Source: Sycobia sp. Sy_11 (Eukaryota > Arthropoda > Insecta > Hymenoptera > Epichrysomallidae). From it: DNA of 64,000 nt. How positions within the stretch are numbered: position 1 is the first letter of the stretch; each line of letters opens with the position of its first letter. Shown here one piece after another: positions 21,033 to 31,859 of the stretch. A program made the translations under genes and the position numbers. The stretch is from positions 341,001 to 405,000 of the forward strand of contig JACCIC010000217.1 in NCBI GenBank assembly GCA_018907035.1. Direction: 5' to 3'. The notes beneath the pieces are model-generated. The model was not told the origin of the DNA. It saw only the letters and a program-made list of their open reading frames with translations, and ran no database searches.

Positions 21033-21382
21033 GCTACGTAGCCAGCAAATACACGTTTGCTACGTAGTTTCAATGCCTTAATTATCATACCAATTTCATT
21101 CACAGAAATTTTTGAATATGCGAGTTATGTTTACACTACATAGCTGCAACGTCTAAATTACGGCACCAAATTTGCTCATAAAAAGTTTTTTCATGAGCGA
21201 ATCACGTTTATGCTACGTAGCTGCAACTGCTTTCGTATCGGGATTTTTAGGCTGCAGCTACGTATGTTTTCGCACAGATGTGGACATTTTTCACGTTGCA
21301 ATAACGTAGCAATGACGTTTTCACTACTCCCGTCAACACGTAGCCTTGTTACCAAAACTATGTCGCTGCAATGTCGTAGCTA
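21033..21382 (+). repeat. Cluster of CTACGTAG / CTGCAACG motifs
   Basis: At least eight variants of gctacgtagctgcaac lie in 350 bp, in both orientations: gctacgtagc 21033-21042, gctacgtag 21059-21067, ctacatagctgcaacg 21136-21151, gctacgtagctgcaac 21212-21227, gctgcagctacgtatg 21251-21266, aacgtagcaatgacg 21303-21317, cacgtagcc near 21338 and gctgcaatgtcgtagcta 21365-21382. The spacing is irregular (about 26-90 bp), so it is not a simple tandem satellite. Confidence 0.75.
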
Positions 21383-21389
21383 TGTGTAA

Positions 21390-22250
21390 TGCTATCTGCG
21401 AATTAAAAGTAATTAAATGCAATTTAGCAGAAATAGTTAATATAAAAAATAATTATAAAATAATTAAATTTTAAAAATATGTAAAGCAAGAAAGTGAAAT
21501 TATTGACAACTTTGTTCACACAAATATACATGAAGACTATTGCAACCTTGAAAGTAAATGGATGCTGTAACTTCTGATTCTAAGTAATACATTGCTTAAT
21601 ATAATTTTTATATGAAGAAAAAATTTTACTTTGGTTGATATAGTAAAGTAATAGATATATACAGAATTACTAATTGTTAAAAAATAAATGATTTATGTGT
21701 TGAACATTTTTTTTGCTTTGAATGATATAAGATATACACGGTGTCCCAGATATAATTGCTCATATTAGCAGTATGGTATAGGGAAGGAAAATGTATGTGT
21801 AAATATTAATATTCATGTAGGTCCATTTTTTATAATTTTTGCAGTACAGGCATATGTCTTTGAGCCAATTAGGGATCAGAGAAGTGGGTCATCACCTGGC
21901 AGTGAGAAATAGTAGGTCAAACGAAGGGAAACGAGGCGAAATCGAGCGAACACGGCAAAGACCAGTAGTTGTTATTTTTCCTGTCCATTGTCAACGCTCG
22001 CGTAACTGCTTGGATATACGGATGCATTGACGAAGCGAGGTTCTCGCGTCTACGAATAAAGATTATGTTTCTTTGTCTACAATGATCCCTACCCATATGT
22101 TTTGCCAAGCTACACTTTTTTATAACAGTCCACTGCATCGAAAATAATGAAGAAAAGGTGTATGCTTCGAAATGAATTTTCAAAATATTTCAAAGATTGA
22201 GAAATAGATATTTGATAAGCACATTCAAAATTGGCAAAAATACTGATTGA
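21390..22250. other. AT-rich spacer with a possible small dispersed repeat
   Basis: About 21740-22060 starts acggtgtcccagatataatt, a G-G-T-G-T-C-C-C start common at ends of insect dispersed repeats, and is less AT-rich than its flanks. I find no matching terminal repeat, so the call is tentative. The rest shows nothing. Confidence 0.3.
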
Positions 22251-22289
22251 ACTTTGAATCGTAAAAATCGGATAGTCTTCTTCTTGTTC

Positions 22290-22525
22290 ACGGTGCTCTC
22301 TCTCTCTCTCTCTCTTTCTTTCTCTCTTACGGCCGATCGTTTTCGCCCTTGCTCTCTTCTTTATCTTTCCTTTCTCTCTTCAAGCTGTATCACCATTTTC
22401 ATAAGCTGTCCGTCCCAACTCCTCTTCTATTATATCAACAGCTCCCTTCCTTCGCCCTTGCTTTTACATCTTCTTCCCTGCCCTCGTTCTGGCTCCTTTT
22501 CCCTTTCTTTCTTTCGCCCCCGAAA
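22290..22525. repeat. Pyrimidine-rich tract with (CT)n
   Basis: A (CT)n run at about 22293-22328 is followed by 200 bp of C/T-rich sequence. Frames here are Leu/Ser/Phe-rich artefacts. Confidence 0.75.
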
Positions 22526-22539
22526 TTAATACTATATTA

Positions 22540-23265
22540 TTTCTTATTTTAATTATTTAGTTAATATAAAATATTCAATTTAGTGGAGAAAAATAAAGAA
22601 CGAGTTTTATTTCTAATAGAAAGAAGGTACAGTATTCAATTTTTTACATGTATATTGACAATCTTGTTTATCATACAGTAATATGTTATTCGCCTGTGAT
22701 TTTTAATTTCTTTTGCAACTACATCATAAATTTATGTTTGCTGCTGTATTTTAGAATAAAATTATGCAAGAAGCGTTTCACATCAGTAAATAATAATATA
22801 GTATCACTTATACCACAATGTTCTTAATATATAAATAAATTAATACTGTATTCTTCATAAAGAGTGAGGTTTATTTTGCATAGACATAAGGAACAGTGTT
22901 CAATATGTAATAGAAATAACATAAATATAAATAATATATATTCACGCGTTCGAATCTTTACATCGCTTCACGTTGCCTTTTGGTTTTTTCGGGAACACGC
23001 CTTGTGCTTTAGTTGTTCCCCTCTTGCCACGTACCTCATCTTCGGGGAGTTACAAAACGCGCGTGTTCATGCCACTGAGTTGTGTGTGTGTGACTCGCGC
23101 GCGCTGCTGCCGAGTCCGAGCAGACGAGCTTGCCGCCCGACCCCGTCTACGCGGAATAACCGCCCCATCCCAGGGTCTCTGACGAGCGGAGTTGCCGCCT
23201 CTCCCGGCGAACTGCGACGCTGCTGTACGAGGACGTGCTGCGAGTTCAACGGTCGTCCCTACCAT
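22540..23265. other. AT-rich DNA then a CpG-rich block upstream of an LTR
   Basis: 22540-22960 is AT-rich without features. 22960-23265 is CpG-rich (GACTCGCGCGCGCTGC, CGAGCAGACGAGC) and directly precedes the LTR candidate at 23270. It may be part of a longer LTR with a different start or a host promoter. Confidence 0.3.
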
Positions 23266-23269
23266 CTAT

Positions 23270-23611
23270 TGTAAGTGGCAGCCGGTTCTTCTTTCTCTCT
23301 CTCTCTCTCTTCCCGAACTCCTCCCACGCCGTCACCTCGGCGACTTTCGGTCTGTGCTCCGCGCGCCTCGTAACTAGGCGCTGTAAGACTTCTGGTGATT
23401 AAAGCCACCTTCAGCTTTGAATTAATTCGAATTATTATTTTGTTGACCCTCAATCCCGCATGCGTTTCTTCGCCCATCGCGAACCGCCCCTCTCCCTCGC
23501 CGAACTCATTCGGGGCTAAGCCCAGCCGGGCACAGATTTGCAACGGCCGTCCCCGCCGTCCTCGTGCTCGAGGCGGACACGCGCACCGTTACATGGCGCC
23601 CAACGCGATCT
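23270..23611 (+). mobile_element. LTR and primer-binding site of a Gypsy-type element
   Basis: TGGCGCCCAACG at 23594 is the primer-binding site type complementary to the 3' end of tRNA-Lys used by Drosophila gypsy and relatives. It follows ...CCGTTACA exactly, as expected at an LTR end. The nearest matching start is TGTAAGTGGCAGCCGG at 23270, giving a 324-bp LTR with TGTAA...TTACA inverted ends. A possible poly(A) signal ATTAAA lies at about 23399. A start further left (TGTAATAG at 22906) cannot be excluded. It may be the 5' end of element C, whose gag begins at 25441, but the 1.8 kb of AT-rich DNA between makes that uncertain. Confidence 0.6.
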
Positions 23612-23624
23612 CGGGATCGCACAA

Positions 23625-25440
23625 TTTAATATAAAAATATACATACGTTCGTATACATTTTATTATATATTTTATAATATATTCTGTAATATATTTTGTG
23701 CCCCGGCGAAAATTCGCAAATTCAGCGGTTGCGCGCAGACATAAAATTATTAACTAACTGTGCCAAATATAATTGTCTCTTGAATAATATAACTATTAAT
23801 ATAAGAGATAGTTATATTGAAAACTGCCAATGTACAGCGCACCGAGAGTGTTTGCGATTTCGAGTCGGTAATGTAAACACTCGCGGTCAAGGCCACTGCC
23901 AGTTAGACGAATGATACTGAAAAGCGGCACAAACTTAATATACAGCCGAATGCGACAATATAATATTTGAGCGGCTTTTAAATAATACTGAGATGGATTT
24001 GAATACTTATATAGACATTAATTGATATAATGGTTTATATGGGAGTTTAATTTAATTACAATTTTAATTTAATTTAATGATATTAATTTACTCTATGTTA
24101 ATATAGAATGAATTAATAATTTGAGTTATAATATGACATGTAATGATAATATTAATGTCAAAGTATAACTAATATAATTAAGTAACTATACTTTATTAGG
24201 TTTATTTACGTAAAATAAACTATTAACATTAATCTCATGTATTATAATAAATAATTTTTTTTCTCATTATTATAAATAAAAATTATTTACATTTAATTCA
24301 CATTAAATATGGATCACATTTATTATAATAAAAATCTATTGTAATATTATATTGTATTCTTCGAAAATAAATATTCTCAGTATTCGCATGTGTAAATTAA
24401 TAATGTGTGTATGTATACACAGGTCGTCGAGTTCACACTACCGCGACTCTACGCTATAAGTACGCACAGGTGTACTTAACACTGTATCCACGACTGATAC
24501 AAAACTTTTTTTTTAATTAATAAAATGAAAATTTATTTGTAATTTTTCTTTATATATATATATATATTTTCACCTTTTTTTAGTATTTTTGTATTTTTGC
24601 ATTTCTCGAAAAATACAAAAAGTAAAAATTTGTTATCTTTTCAAAATAATTTTCTTTAGAAAATTTTTGGAAAATTTTTTTTCTTTTTTTTCCTCTTACA
24701 TATTCTTTTTTTTGCGTCAGTCGCCTCTGATTTTTGCGTTTTCGCCCTCACAATCCACTTTCTCTTGACATTGTCGGTTTTTAATTAATTGCCAAGCAAA
24801 AATGTTTTGTTCTTTATTTTTTTTTTCTGCTCAATGAAAGCAGCGAAGACTAAATAAACTAAGTAGTAAAATGTATAGATTTTATAAATTATTAATAACA
24901 ATTCCTTTTGTGTTGTTTTTTCTATTTTTATTTGTTTTTTTTATTATTATTGTTATTTTTCTTTTTTTCTCTATCTCGCGTAACAAACATCACACGAGCA
25001 TCGCTCAACGGGTTAGTTACGGACATGTTGCAATTCATTACATTATTTTAAATATTTAACTAATTAAATAATTTAACATTCGTTAATTAATTAATTAATG
25101 AATTAACTAACACATTCTCTCAAATTTGTCTTTTTCTTCATTATTTTTTTTTATTTTTATTTATTATTTCGCTGTTTTCCAATTGCTGAAATAGGACCGA
25201 GAAATTTGTTATTTACCAAGTGGATTAATTAATCTCACAATTGATCTAACAATTGTTATCAATCGATTAAAAATTTCTCGCTCTGTTTTATTTTTTTTTA
25301 TTATTTTATTTTTATTATTATAAATAAAGAACAAAAAGTTTTGGCTGTTCCATTCTCCTTTTCGCACGTTGTATTTTTTTTTTCTTTTCCTGTTTGTTCG
25401 TTTGTCTCCTCTAGTTTTGCGTCAACTAAATAAAGAAAAG
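23625..25440. other. AT-rich stretch, no gene seen
   Basis: Very AT-rich with T-tracts (24640-25000, 25130-25400). I see no coding frame, RNA gene or transposon end. It may be a leader or a filler insertion between the LTR at 23270 and the gag start at 25441. Confidence 0.5.
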
Positions 25441-26376
25441 ATGGCAAATCCGCCAAATGATTTTAATAACTGGCTCTAAAGCCTATGCGAGGAGGAGACA
25501 AATGTCATTACAACGGAACTGGAATTAAAAAATGAGGATTCCCCATTTCAAAGGGCTGTCAGGCTATATCACAGACTGGCAGGAAATTATAGTCCGGGAG
25601 ACTTCGTGGAATGCGAGAGTGATGATGATACTGTAAAAACACGCGCGCGCAGAGATAAAAATCTGTTAAAGATAATCGTCACCTCGACAATGCGCGACGC
25701 ATCAAAGACTTATATCTTAAATCGAATGGAAGCGACATACGCCGAACAAGCGTATGAATCAGCTGACATACAGCAGGCTCGGGAAGTTCATCCGAGCACA
25801 GGCCAAAGAAGTAGCACAACAGCTGCCGATCAGCAAATACAAAATCTGATCGATTTCAATTTGGATGAGATAAACAGGCATGAACCGCTCGCATGGAGCA
25901 CAGCCAATAAATCGCCGATTCAGGCAGCCAGCACGAGCGTAGCTACGCCTCGCGACTCATGTGTCATGAATGACATCACACGTCAGGCGCAAGTCGCATT
26001 TCATACGACAGATGTAACAGTCGAGCCTCAACCTACTGACCTCGAAAACAATGTAAACTTTAGTAAGGGGTTACATAGCCTACACAATATGCTGTAAACT
26101 TGGATGCAACAACAAAACTGCACTGTCCAAGATTTGCAGCAGAGGCAAAGTGAAATGCATGCTACGCTAGCTAACATTCAGCAGCAGCTGCAGAAAACGC
26201 CGCGACGCGACCGTGTTACTTTCCAAGATACGTACGATCTGCAATACTTGGAAAGTGACAAAAACCTCAATAGCAATAGGTTTATAGGGTCGACCGACGA
26301 GCCTGCGTTTTCGGCTCCTTGCCACCCTCGGTACCAAGGACCTGGAAGGGGGGGCATCACATGGATCGAGATGTGA
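25441..26376 (+). pseudogene. N-terminal Gag (matrix-like) region of Gypsy element C
   Basis: ATG at 25441 opens a frame (MANPPNDFNNWL) with a TAA at codon 13 and another at 26095. The same frame continues to 26376. Visible parts are an acidic/charged start, a helical middle with RNEAT-like YILNRMEATYAEQAYES, QIQNLIDFNLDEINRHEP, and a Gln-rich coiled stretch after 26100 (QQQNCTVQDLQQRQSEMHAT). I recognise no named domain. Its place ahead of the capsid suggests the Gag N-terminus. Confidence 0.6.
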
Positions 26377-26420
26377 TGAGCTCGCCCGTGAATATAACGT
26401 GATCAACGCTTTCAAACACC

Positions 26421-27371
26421 TTGGCCCAGCGAACGGACATTGGTGAGACCGTGCGCCAATGGAAAATCAGGTTCAATGGGGCCAAGGGAAAAAGCGTTAA
26501 AGAATTTCTACAGAGGATCGCGGAATGTCGCAGATTGACGTCGCTCACGGACAAAGACATGCTCAATGCCATGACGGAGCTCCTCGACTATGTCGCCTTG
26601 CATTGGTACCGTCTATCCTGAACAGACTGGACTACGTGGCAAGAGTTCTGCCACGGAGCTGCTACGGCGTCGATCGACGCTTCCAAGCTGAGCTGATCAG
26701 CGAAGCACAGCGGTGTGCGCAGGCGAAATTCAAGCCAACACGTGACTACGTGTTTTGTTTGTTAACGATTCTCAATCGGTTCGAAGAACCATGGTCGGAC
26801 GACAAACAACTCGCCCTGATTTACGGTAATCTACTTCCGGAGATACAGAAGCTAGTTCCGCGGGAGAAGATTACGAGCGTAAATCGGCTAATCGAGCTTG
26901 CTCGAGAGGCCGAATGCGTCCTCGATGCGGAGCGCAATTATAAGCCATGTCCGTCACCCGAGGACTGCATAATGCCCGAAGTGGCCTTTCATGCGGCCGA
27001 TACGTCTCAGACGCGCCCGAAACCAAAAAACTCGTTCCATGGACGTGACACCGTCCGACTTCAAAGCTTTGGTGCGAGAACTTTTGCAAGAGGCGGGCTT
27101 TAGAGCCACCTCGTCTGATTTAGACGCGCCAGGTGTCGCAGCTCTTATCACGAAGAGAAGTAGTTGCGATTCACCCCTGAGGTCGCCGTGTACACGGAAG
27201 ACCGGAGCGTCGACATTGGCTAAGTCGGAGAGGAAACCATCCTTCAGTGGAAAGAACAAAGGTCGGACAGCAGGTCCTGATCCGCGGTTCTTGTGCTGGG
27301 GTTGTAGTTGGCGAGGCCATACCCTACGCAGCTGTCCCGAGTGTTCGGGAAATGCGAAAAAGGGCGAGTAA
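26421..27371 (+). pseudogene. Capsid and first zinc knuckle of Gypsy element C
   Basis: Three overlapping frames together give a retrotransposon Gag capsid: RQWKIRFNGAKGKSVKEFLQ (matches RQWKVQFSEAPHEDVEEF in element A), then RDYVFCLLTILNRFEEPWSD with LALIYGNLLPEIQKLVPREK. The last frame ends with a CCHC knuckle, CWGCSWRGHTLRSC at about 27295-27335, that packages RNA in functional copies. Two frameshifts (near 26600 and 27050) prevent one protein. Confidence 0.78.
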
Positions 27372-27838
27372 TTGAGGTCCAACTCGCCCCTACGCTCCGT
27401 GAGGCCTCTGAAGATCAGCAGGCAACTGCGAGGACACAGGGTAATGATGATTGCCCCCTCCTGTCTGCAAAGGACGAGCATAACGACCGTGACTCCGTTG
27501 ACTCAGCCACAAGTGTCGACCCAATACGAAAACAGAATCAGAGACAGCGCTTTTCGCCTAGCACATCGCGCGACGACCTATCCTACCGAAATACAAGCGA
27601 ACGAGAGATACCCCGATATCGAAAAAGAGATTGTTCGATAAGCAATGACAGATCCTACCGCAATAACAACAGAGCATGTGAAGAAATACCATGCCAGAAC
27701 ACGTACAGGTGGATTTCTAGAGAGATGACCAATAAATCCGACGGCTATCAAGATAACAGGCCGTGTTGGATTTGTAAAAGACCAGGTCACTGGGCAGATA
27801 GGTCTCCAGAACGAAAACAGATATATTGTTTTAATTAA
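27372..27838 (+). pseudogene. Second nucleocapsid region of Gypsy element C
   Basis: An Arg/Ser/Asp-rich frame (SRDDLSYRNTSEREIPRYRK) ends with CWICKRPGHWADRS, a CCHC knuckle whose last Cys is Ser. The minus-strand element D has the same sequence (CWICQKPGN, stop, GDRY) at about 47450, followed there by a second Cys-rich knuckle. The Arg-rich part corresponds to the tail of Gag in element A. Having two different knuckle regions in tandem suggests either a natural double arrangement or a junction of two elements. Confidence 0.7.
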
Positions 27839-27954
27839 TCCCCCTTCTCATATACTGCTCCCATCTCGATTAAAAACGACTGAGCTCCCACGAACAACTG
27901 TAATCACAGAAGCACATTCTATGGCTACGGTGTAGGATAGGGAAAACAGATTTT

Positions 27955-28150
27955 TCCTTAACATCGAGATAACAGGGAAGATATTCCCAGTATTAATTGA
28001 CATAGGAGCCAGGAAGTCTTATATTGGACCACGGCCAGGCAAACTGGTTAAAACCGCCATAATGCCTATCGTCTCATATATGCAACTGCCGGACGGCCAA
28101 TTATGCTCGAATGATAGAGAAGTCGAATTACGACTAAATATAGACGGGTA
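27955..28150 (+). pseudogene. Protease of Gypsy element C
   Basis: FFLNIEITGKIFPVLIDIGA contains the active-site region, with D-I-G where an aspartic protease needs D-T-G or D-S-G. It continues GKLVKTAIMPIVSYMQLPDG. The same stretch is readable in element D (47170-46950). Several stops follow towards RT. The altered catalytic triplet and the stops make it inactive. Confidence 0.72.
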
Positions 28151-28387
28151 ACTCATTACAGCTCCTTTCAAAGTATCAAACATATGACATGATCCTTAAC
28201 ATAAGAAATAACCTTAACGTATGACATCATCGTAGGGATGAAAAAACTGGTGAAGCTCAAAATTACCATAAATTTTGCGAAAGCAACATGACATACGCCT
28301 AGGAAAATAATCAGAACTTTTACTAATAAGGGAGCGAGTTACCCACAGCATATTACAGCCATAACGGCGATAGACGTATTAGACAGC

Positions 28388-28700
28388 ATGCTACCCCGAA
28401 GCCATGAGATACTTCAATTAGCGAAATTAACACCACATCATATGGACATGCAAGGTCACCGCCCCATCAAACAGAGATTAAGGTGTATACCGGACCGCTT
28501 GCTGAAACAAGGGCACGCGGAAATAGATAGATTGCTATCCAAAGGGATAATTGAGCTATCTGAGAGCTCATGGAGCAGCTGTCCACCTACATCAAAAATC
28601 CCGCAGGTCGCTTAGTGCGTTGGACCACCGCCTTGCAGGCATACAGCATGGCAGTCGTACACCGAAAAGACGTACCGCATAAATTGTCCCATGCATACAC
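28388..28700 (+). pseudogene. RT start fused to the RNase H end by a deletion, Gypsy element C
   Basis: 28430-28585 is the RT finger region (HRPIKQRLRCIPDRLLKQ, then GIIELSESSWSS), nearly the same as in element A. At about 28585 the text jumps to the end of RNase H (KNPAGRLVRWTTALQAYSMA-like, then VVHRKDVPHKLSHAYTD). About 1 kb with YMDD and the RNase H catalytic residues has been lost. The junction is at CCACCTACATCAAAAATCCC. Confidence 0.8.
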
Positions 28701-28837
28701 CGACTAATGACACTACACCAACAGCAACGCTCGTTACAACTGAGCATGAGTCTTGGTACAGCAAAAGGTTAGGAGATATGAAACCCCGACCAGAGAGGTA
28801 CCCAGACTGGAAGCTCGTAGGTAATATAATATACAAA

Positions 28838-29035
28838 CATCGTCCGGAATGACGTAAAACTACCAACACCATCGAAGAGAACGATGGCATTCATCCGCAA
28901 CGACGTGAAACTAGGACAACAACGGAAGAAATAGAAGATGCCCGTCCAGTATGACGAAAAACTAGCGAAAGGGCAGACACCGACATCGTTTGCGCTTGCC
29001 CAGAAAAACGTAAAACTTATATAACATCAGCTCTC
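28838..29035 (+). repeat. RRKTT repeat cassette inside pol of Gypsy element C
   Basis: Four units with the core gacgtaaaac at 28851, 28902, 28953 and 29007 (spacings 51, 51 and 54 bp), read in the pol frame as R-[RK]-[KE]-T with two CGA-to-TGA stops. In element A the same cassette is in ORF3. Here it lies between the RNase H end (PDWKLVGNIIYKHRP) and the integrase zinc domain. Units 1 and 3 keep CGTC-N6-GACG arms. Confidence 0.85.
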
Positions 29036-29059
29036 GAAACAGACTTAGAGCCGGTGATT

Positions 29060-30115
29060 TCGTAAAAACCGAGAAAGAGTCCTCTTTGAATGCCACAACA
29101 GGCCACTTTGGTGTTGATAAGACCGTCAACAAAATCAACCAAATTTATTACAGGCCTGACATGCGAAAAGACGTGTAAAACTACATCAAATACTGTTCGG
29201 AGTATCAACTCCACAAAGTATCCCAGCGATCACCAGCTGGACTAATGTCACAACGAAATATCGAAGGCCCCTGGACAAGTATGGTCGCCGACATTATGGA
29301 ACACTTTCCCCCGAGCAAAATGCAGCGTAAATATTTGATGATCCTTGAAGATCTTTTCACCAAATACATAGAGGTGACACTATTGCGTAAGACCACAGGA
29401 CAATACATAGTCAAAGCTCTAGAGGAGCTCATAATATTCAAATGGGGCTGACCGAAATTTTTAATAACTGATAATGGTACCGAATTTGCGACCAAGTTCG
29501 TTAAAGGCAAACTTGAAAAACTGGGCGTGATTCAGCAATTCATCGATCCGTATCAGCGTAAGCGAAGCCAGTGGAGAAAGTCAATAGAACCATCAAATTA
29601 ATGATCTTGATCTTCATTGGAGAACATTACCGAGACTGGGATTTTCACCTTCAGAAATTTATCGTTGCAGCAAACACATCGGTGTATGCGAGTATGCAGG
29701 TATCGTCTGCTTCCTTAACTTTGGATGTAATCCAAGAGAAGTGCCCATGTACCGCAATACGCATGAGAAAAATGTAAATATAAGATTCCAGAAACAAGAA
29801 GACTGTTGAACTATATGAAACGGTTATCAGCCAACTACACCCTAGTTAAGAATAATCTAACTAAAGCCAGCAATAAGCAGGCTGATTACTATAATAAAAA
29901 CAGAAGACAGGAAATTTTTAGCACCGACGACTTGGTATGTTGACTTAATCACGTATTATCGTGCGGTTCGACGATTTTTCGGCCAAATTGGCACCGAAAT
30001 ACATAGCCCCATGTCACGTCATAAAGAGAATTTCTCCTGTTATTCATGAATTGGAAGATGTGATCGGCGGAAGGCGAACAGAAGTATATATTTCTAATTT
30101 AAAACACTATCACCC
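29060..30115 (+). pseudogene. Integrase of Gypsy element C
   Basis: The HHCC zinc domain is readable across frames (ATTGHFGVDKTVNKINQIYY-like, then KYCSEYQLHKVSQRSPAG). The core has MSQRNIEGPWTSMVADIMEH with the first Asp, ITDNGTEFATKFV with the second Asp, and a damaged V-E-K-V-N-R-T-I-K-L-M with the Glu (29571 onward). The C-terminal module is clear at 29961-30115: FSAKLAPKYIAPCHVIKRIS, then RRTEVYISNLKHYHPP, equivalent to a GPY/F module. Confidence 0.8.
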
Positions 30116-30119
30116 TCCT

Positions 30120-31560
30120 AACGAACCATCAGCTTTCCACAGAGGTACCATCCACCATGTACAAAGGTGTAGGGTGAGACCAAGGACTTCGTCGGCCCAT
30201 ATAGGACGACTCATCGCGCTAACCAGGGGAAGCACATACCCGGTTATATGATCTCCAATCACAAAGAGATACAGGAGACACGCTCAACAGAACATCTGGC
30301 CGGAACTGGCCCGGCAACAGATTAGATATCGATGGTCAGATGCCATAAAGCAGGTAGAGGAAATTTGCGCTCAAGCAGATCTCATTGAATTTAGTCCCGA
30401 TTCGACACAAGAGGTCGCTGCCGACAAGGAGTGACCGATGGTTCTTATTCTGGTCGACAAAAGCTCATTCGCTTTATCCATTTTGGATACTAGTAACCCC
30501 TTGTCGGATACTCAAGAACAGGAAAAACCCTCGCACCCATTCCCTACCCTACCATACAAGCCGTTGAGATGCTCCAACCTAAAAAAGGCGAAGGATACAG
30601 ATCTCAGTTACAACCCCTTCACCGGAACCTACGACGATTTGAGAGAGAAGATCGCGGTTGACAGTAGCTCAGACAGCAACGACTCGCACAAAACAGGTCC
30701 TTTAGAGCCATTCCGCAGGAAAATTGTCGTCCGTCAGATACCAGCGGACGCTATCCCGTAGACGTCAGGACGACAAATACGTTGCATCAGTCCTGTCCCC
30801 CACCGTACCGGTCCCCGGACCGACCGGAGATCACCAAAATCACAGCCGACTACAGTTATGCATACTGAACTCATCATCACGTCAGCACCCCGGAAGAAGG
30901 CGAGGTTTGTCTTTACCGCGGTAACCGCTACGCATTGATGCGATCAGTAGCCAAGCAAAAAACGGACAAGTGGAAGAGCCGCCCAAAATACTCGGGCCGA
31001 CGTCAACAAGAGGTGGAAAAAAGATAATAATTCCCACCAAGTATTAAGAGCACGAGATAACCTCCGGTGTCGAGAAAGTCCGAGACGACCCCAGCCACAA
31101 TCCCCCTACCACGTTCCACAGCTCAATTCTCCACTTGCTCAGACGACTACCGCCTAGAATACAGGTCTGGATTCAACCCATTCACCACAGTGATAGAAGA
31201 ATCCTCTGTCGCAGGCATAAGAGAGTCGACACTACTGCAGGCACAGGCGACCTTAAAGGATCCCGCCAAAAGCAAACCAGCCATTTCGGCCCTCATAGAT
31301 TTGGCAGTAGTACCTCCGCCTAATTTTGCCCCCCCTAACGACCCCACCCTTCAATCCCAGCATCCCTAGTATCGTCAACTATGCTTAAGTCCCTTTCACA
31401 CAAAGGATACTGGAACTGTACCGAGAAAGGACACCGATATTCCGGCTGCCCACATCCACGCAAAGCCAAATACTGCTATAGGTGTACCAGATTGACAAAA
31501 AATGTTCATATATGTACGGAATGGTCATCAGTTGCGGCGTCGTTTTAGGAGGGGGAGAGC
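30120..31560 (+). CDS. ORF3 of Gypsy element C, with terminal zinc knuckles (broken)
   Basis: After integrase a chain of frames matches ORF3 of element A: ADLIEFSPDSTQEVAADKE (about 30378-30435), ALSILDTSNPLSDTQEQEKP (30470-30530), YNPFTGTYDDLREKIAVDSS (30605-30665) and EEGEVCLYRGNRYALMRSVA (about 30895-30955). Element C then adds YWNCTEKGHRYSGCPHPRKA and YCYRCTRLTKNVHIC at 31405-31510, two CCHC-like knuckles, the first with its leading Cys changed to Tyr. Such knuckles are normal for Gag but here lie after pol. Stops break the frame in at least four places. No membrane segment or signal peptide is visible. Confidence 0.6.
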
Positions 31561-31790
31561 GATCTTGATTCATGGTTGTCTAAAAAGAAGGCGAAGACGA
31601 CACGACCACCGCGAGAGCGCCAGCAAGAAGACGACAATTGCAGCGAAGGAACGAAGCCTACTGTGGAACATACCACGGCTGAACAAACAACACTAGCGCA
31701 GACCATTCAGAAGCTCAGGAGTGTGATTGTTTACACGACGCAACTGGTAATGGTCTTCATGCTCGGGCATCTGTCTACATGAGCAAATAC
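31539..31790 (+). mobile_element. Polypurine tract and 3' end of Gypsy element C
   Basis: GTTTTAGGAGGGGGAGAG (31539-31556) corresponds to the polypurine tract of element A. The LTR that should follow is not clearly recognisable. The Lys/Thr-rich frame 31576-31782 seems to be incidental. Confidence 0.5.
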
Positions 31791-31859
31791 ACCACAGCGC
31801 CACTGCAAAGCACATTTCCCCGTCCCTTAGCTAGAAAATATCACATACCGCTTCATAAT

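Larger units (their letters stand above)
25441..31790 (+). mobile_element. Gypsy (Ty3) element C, rearranged and decayed
   Basis: A plus-strand copy of the element A lineage with a longer 5' part: gag, two nucleocapsid knuckle regions, protease, a deletion from RT into RNase H, the R-R-K-T-T cassette, integrase with its C-terminal module, ORF3 with terminal knuckles and a polypurine tract near 31539. It keeps gag and protease parts that A has lost, and lacks RT parts that A keeps. Many stops are present in every gene. Confidence 0.83.
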
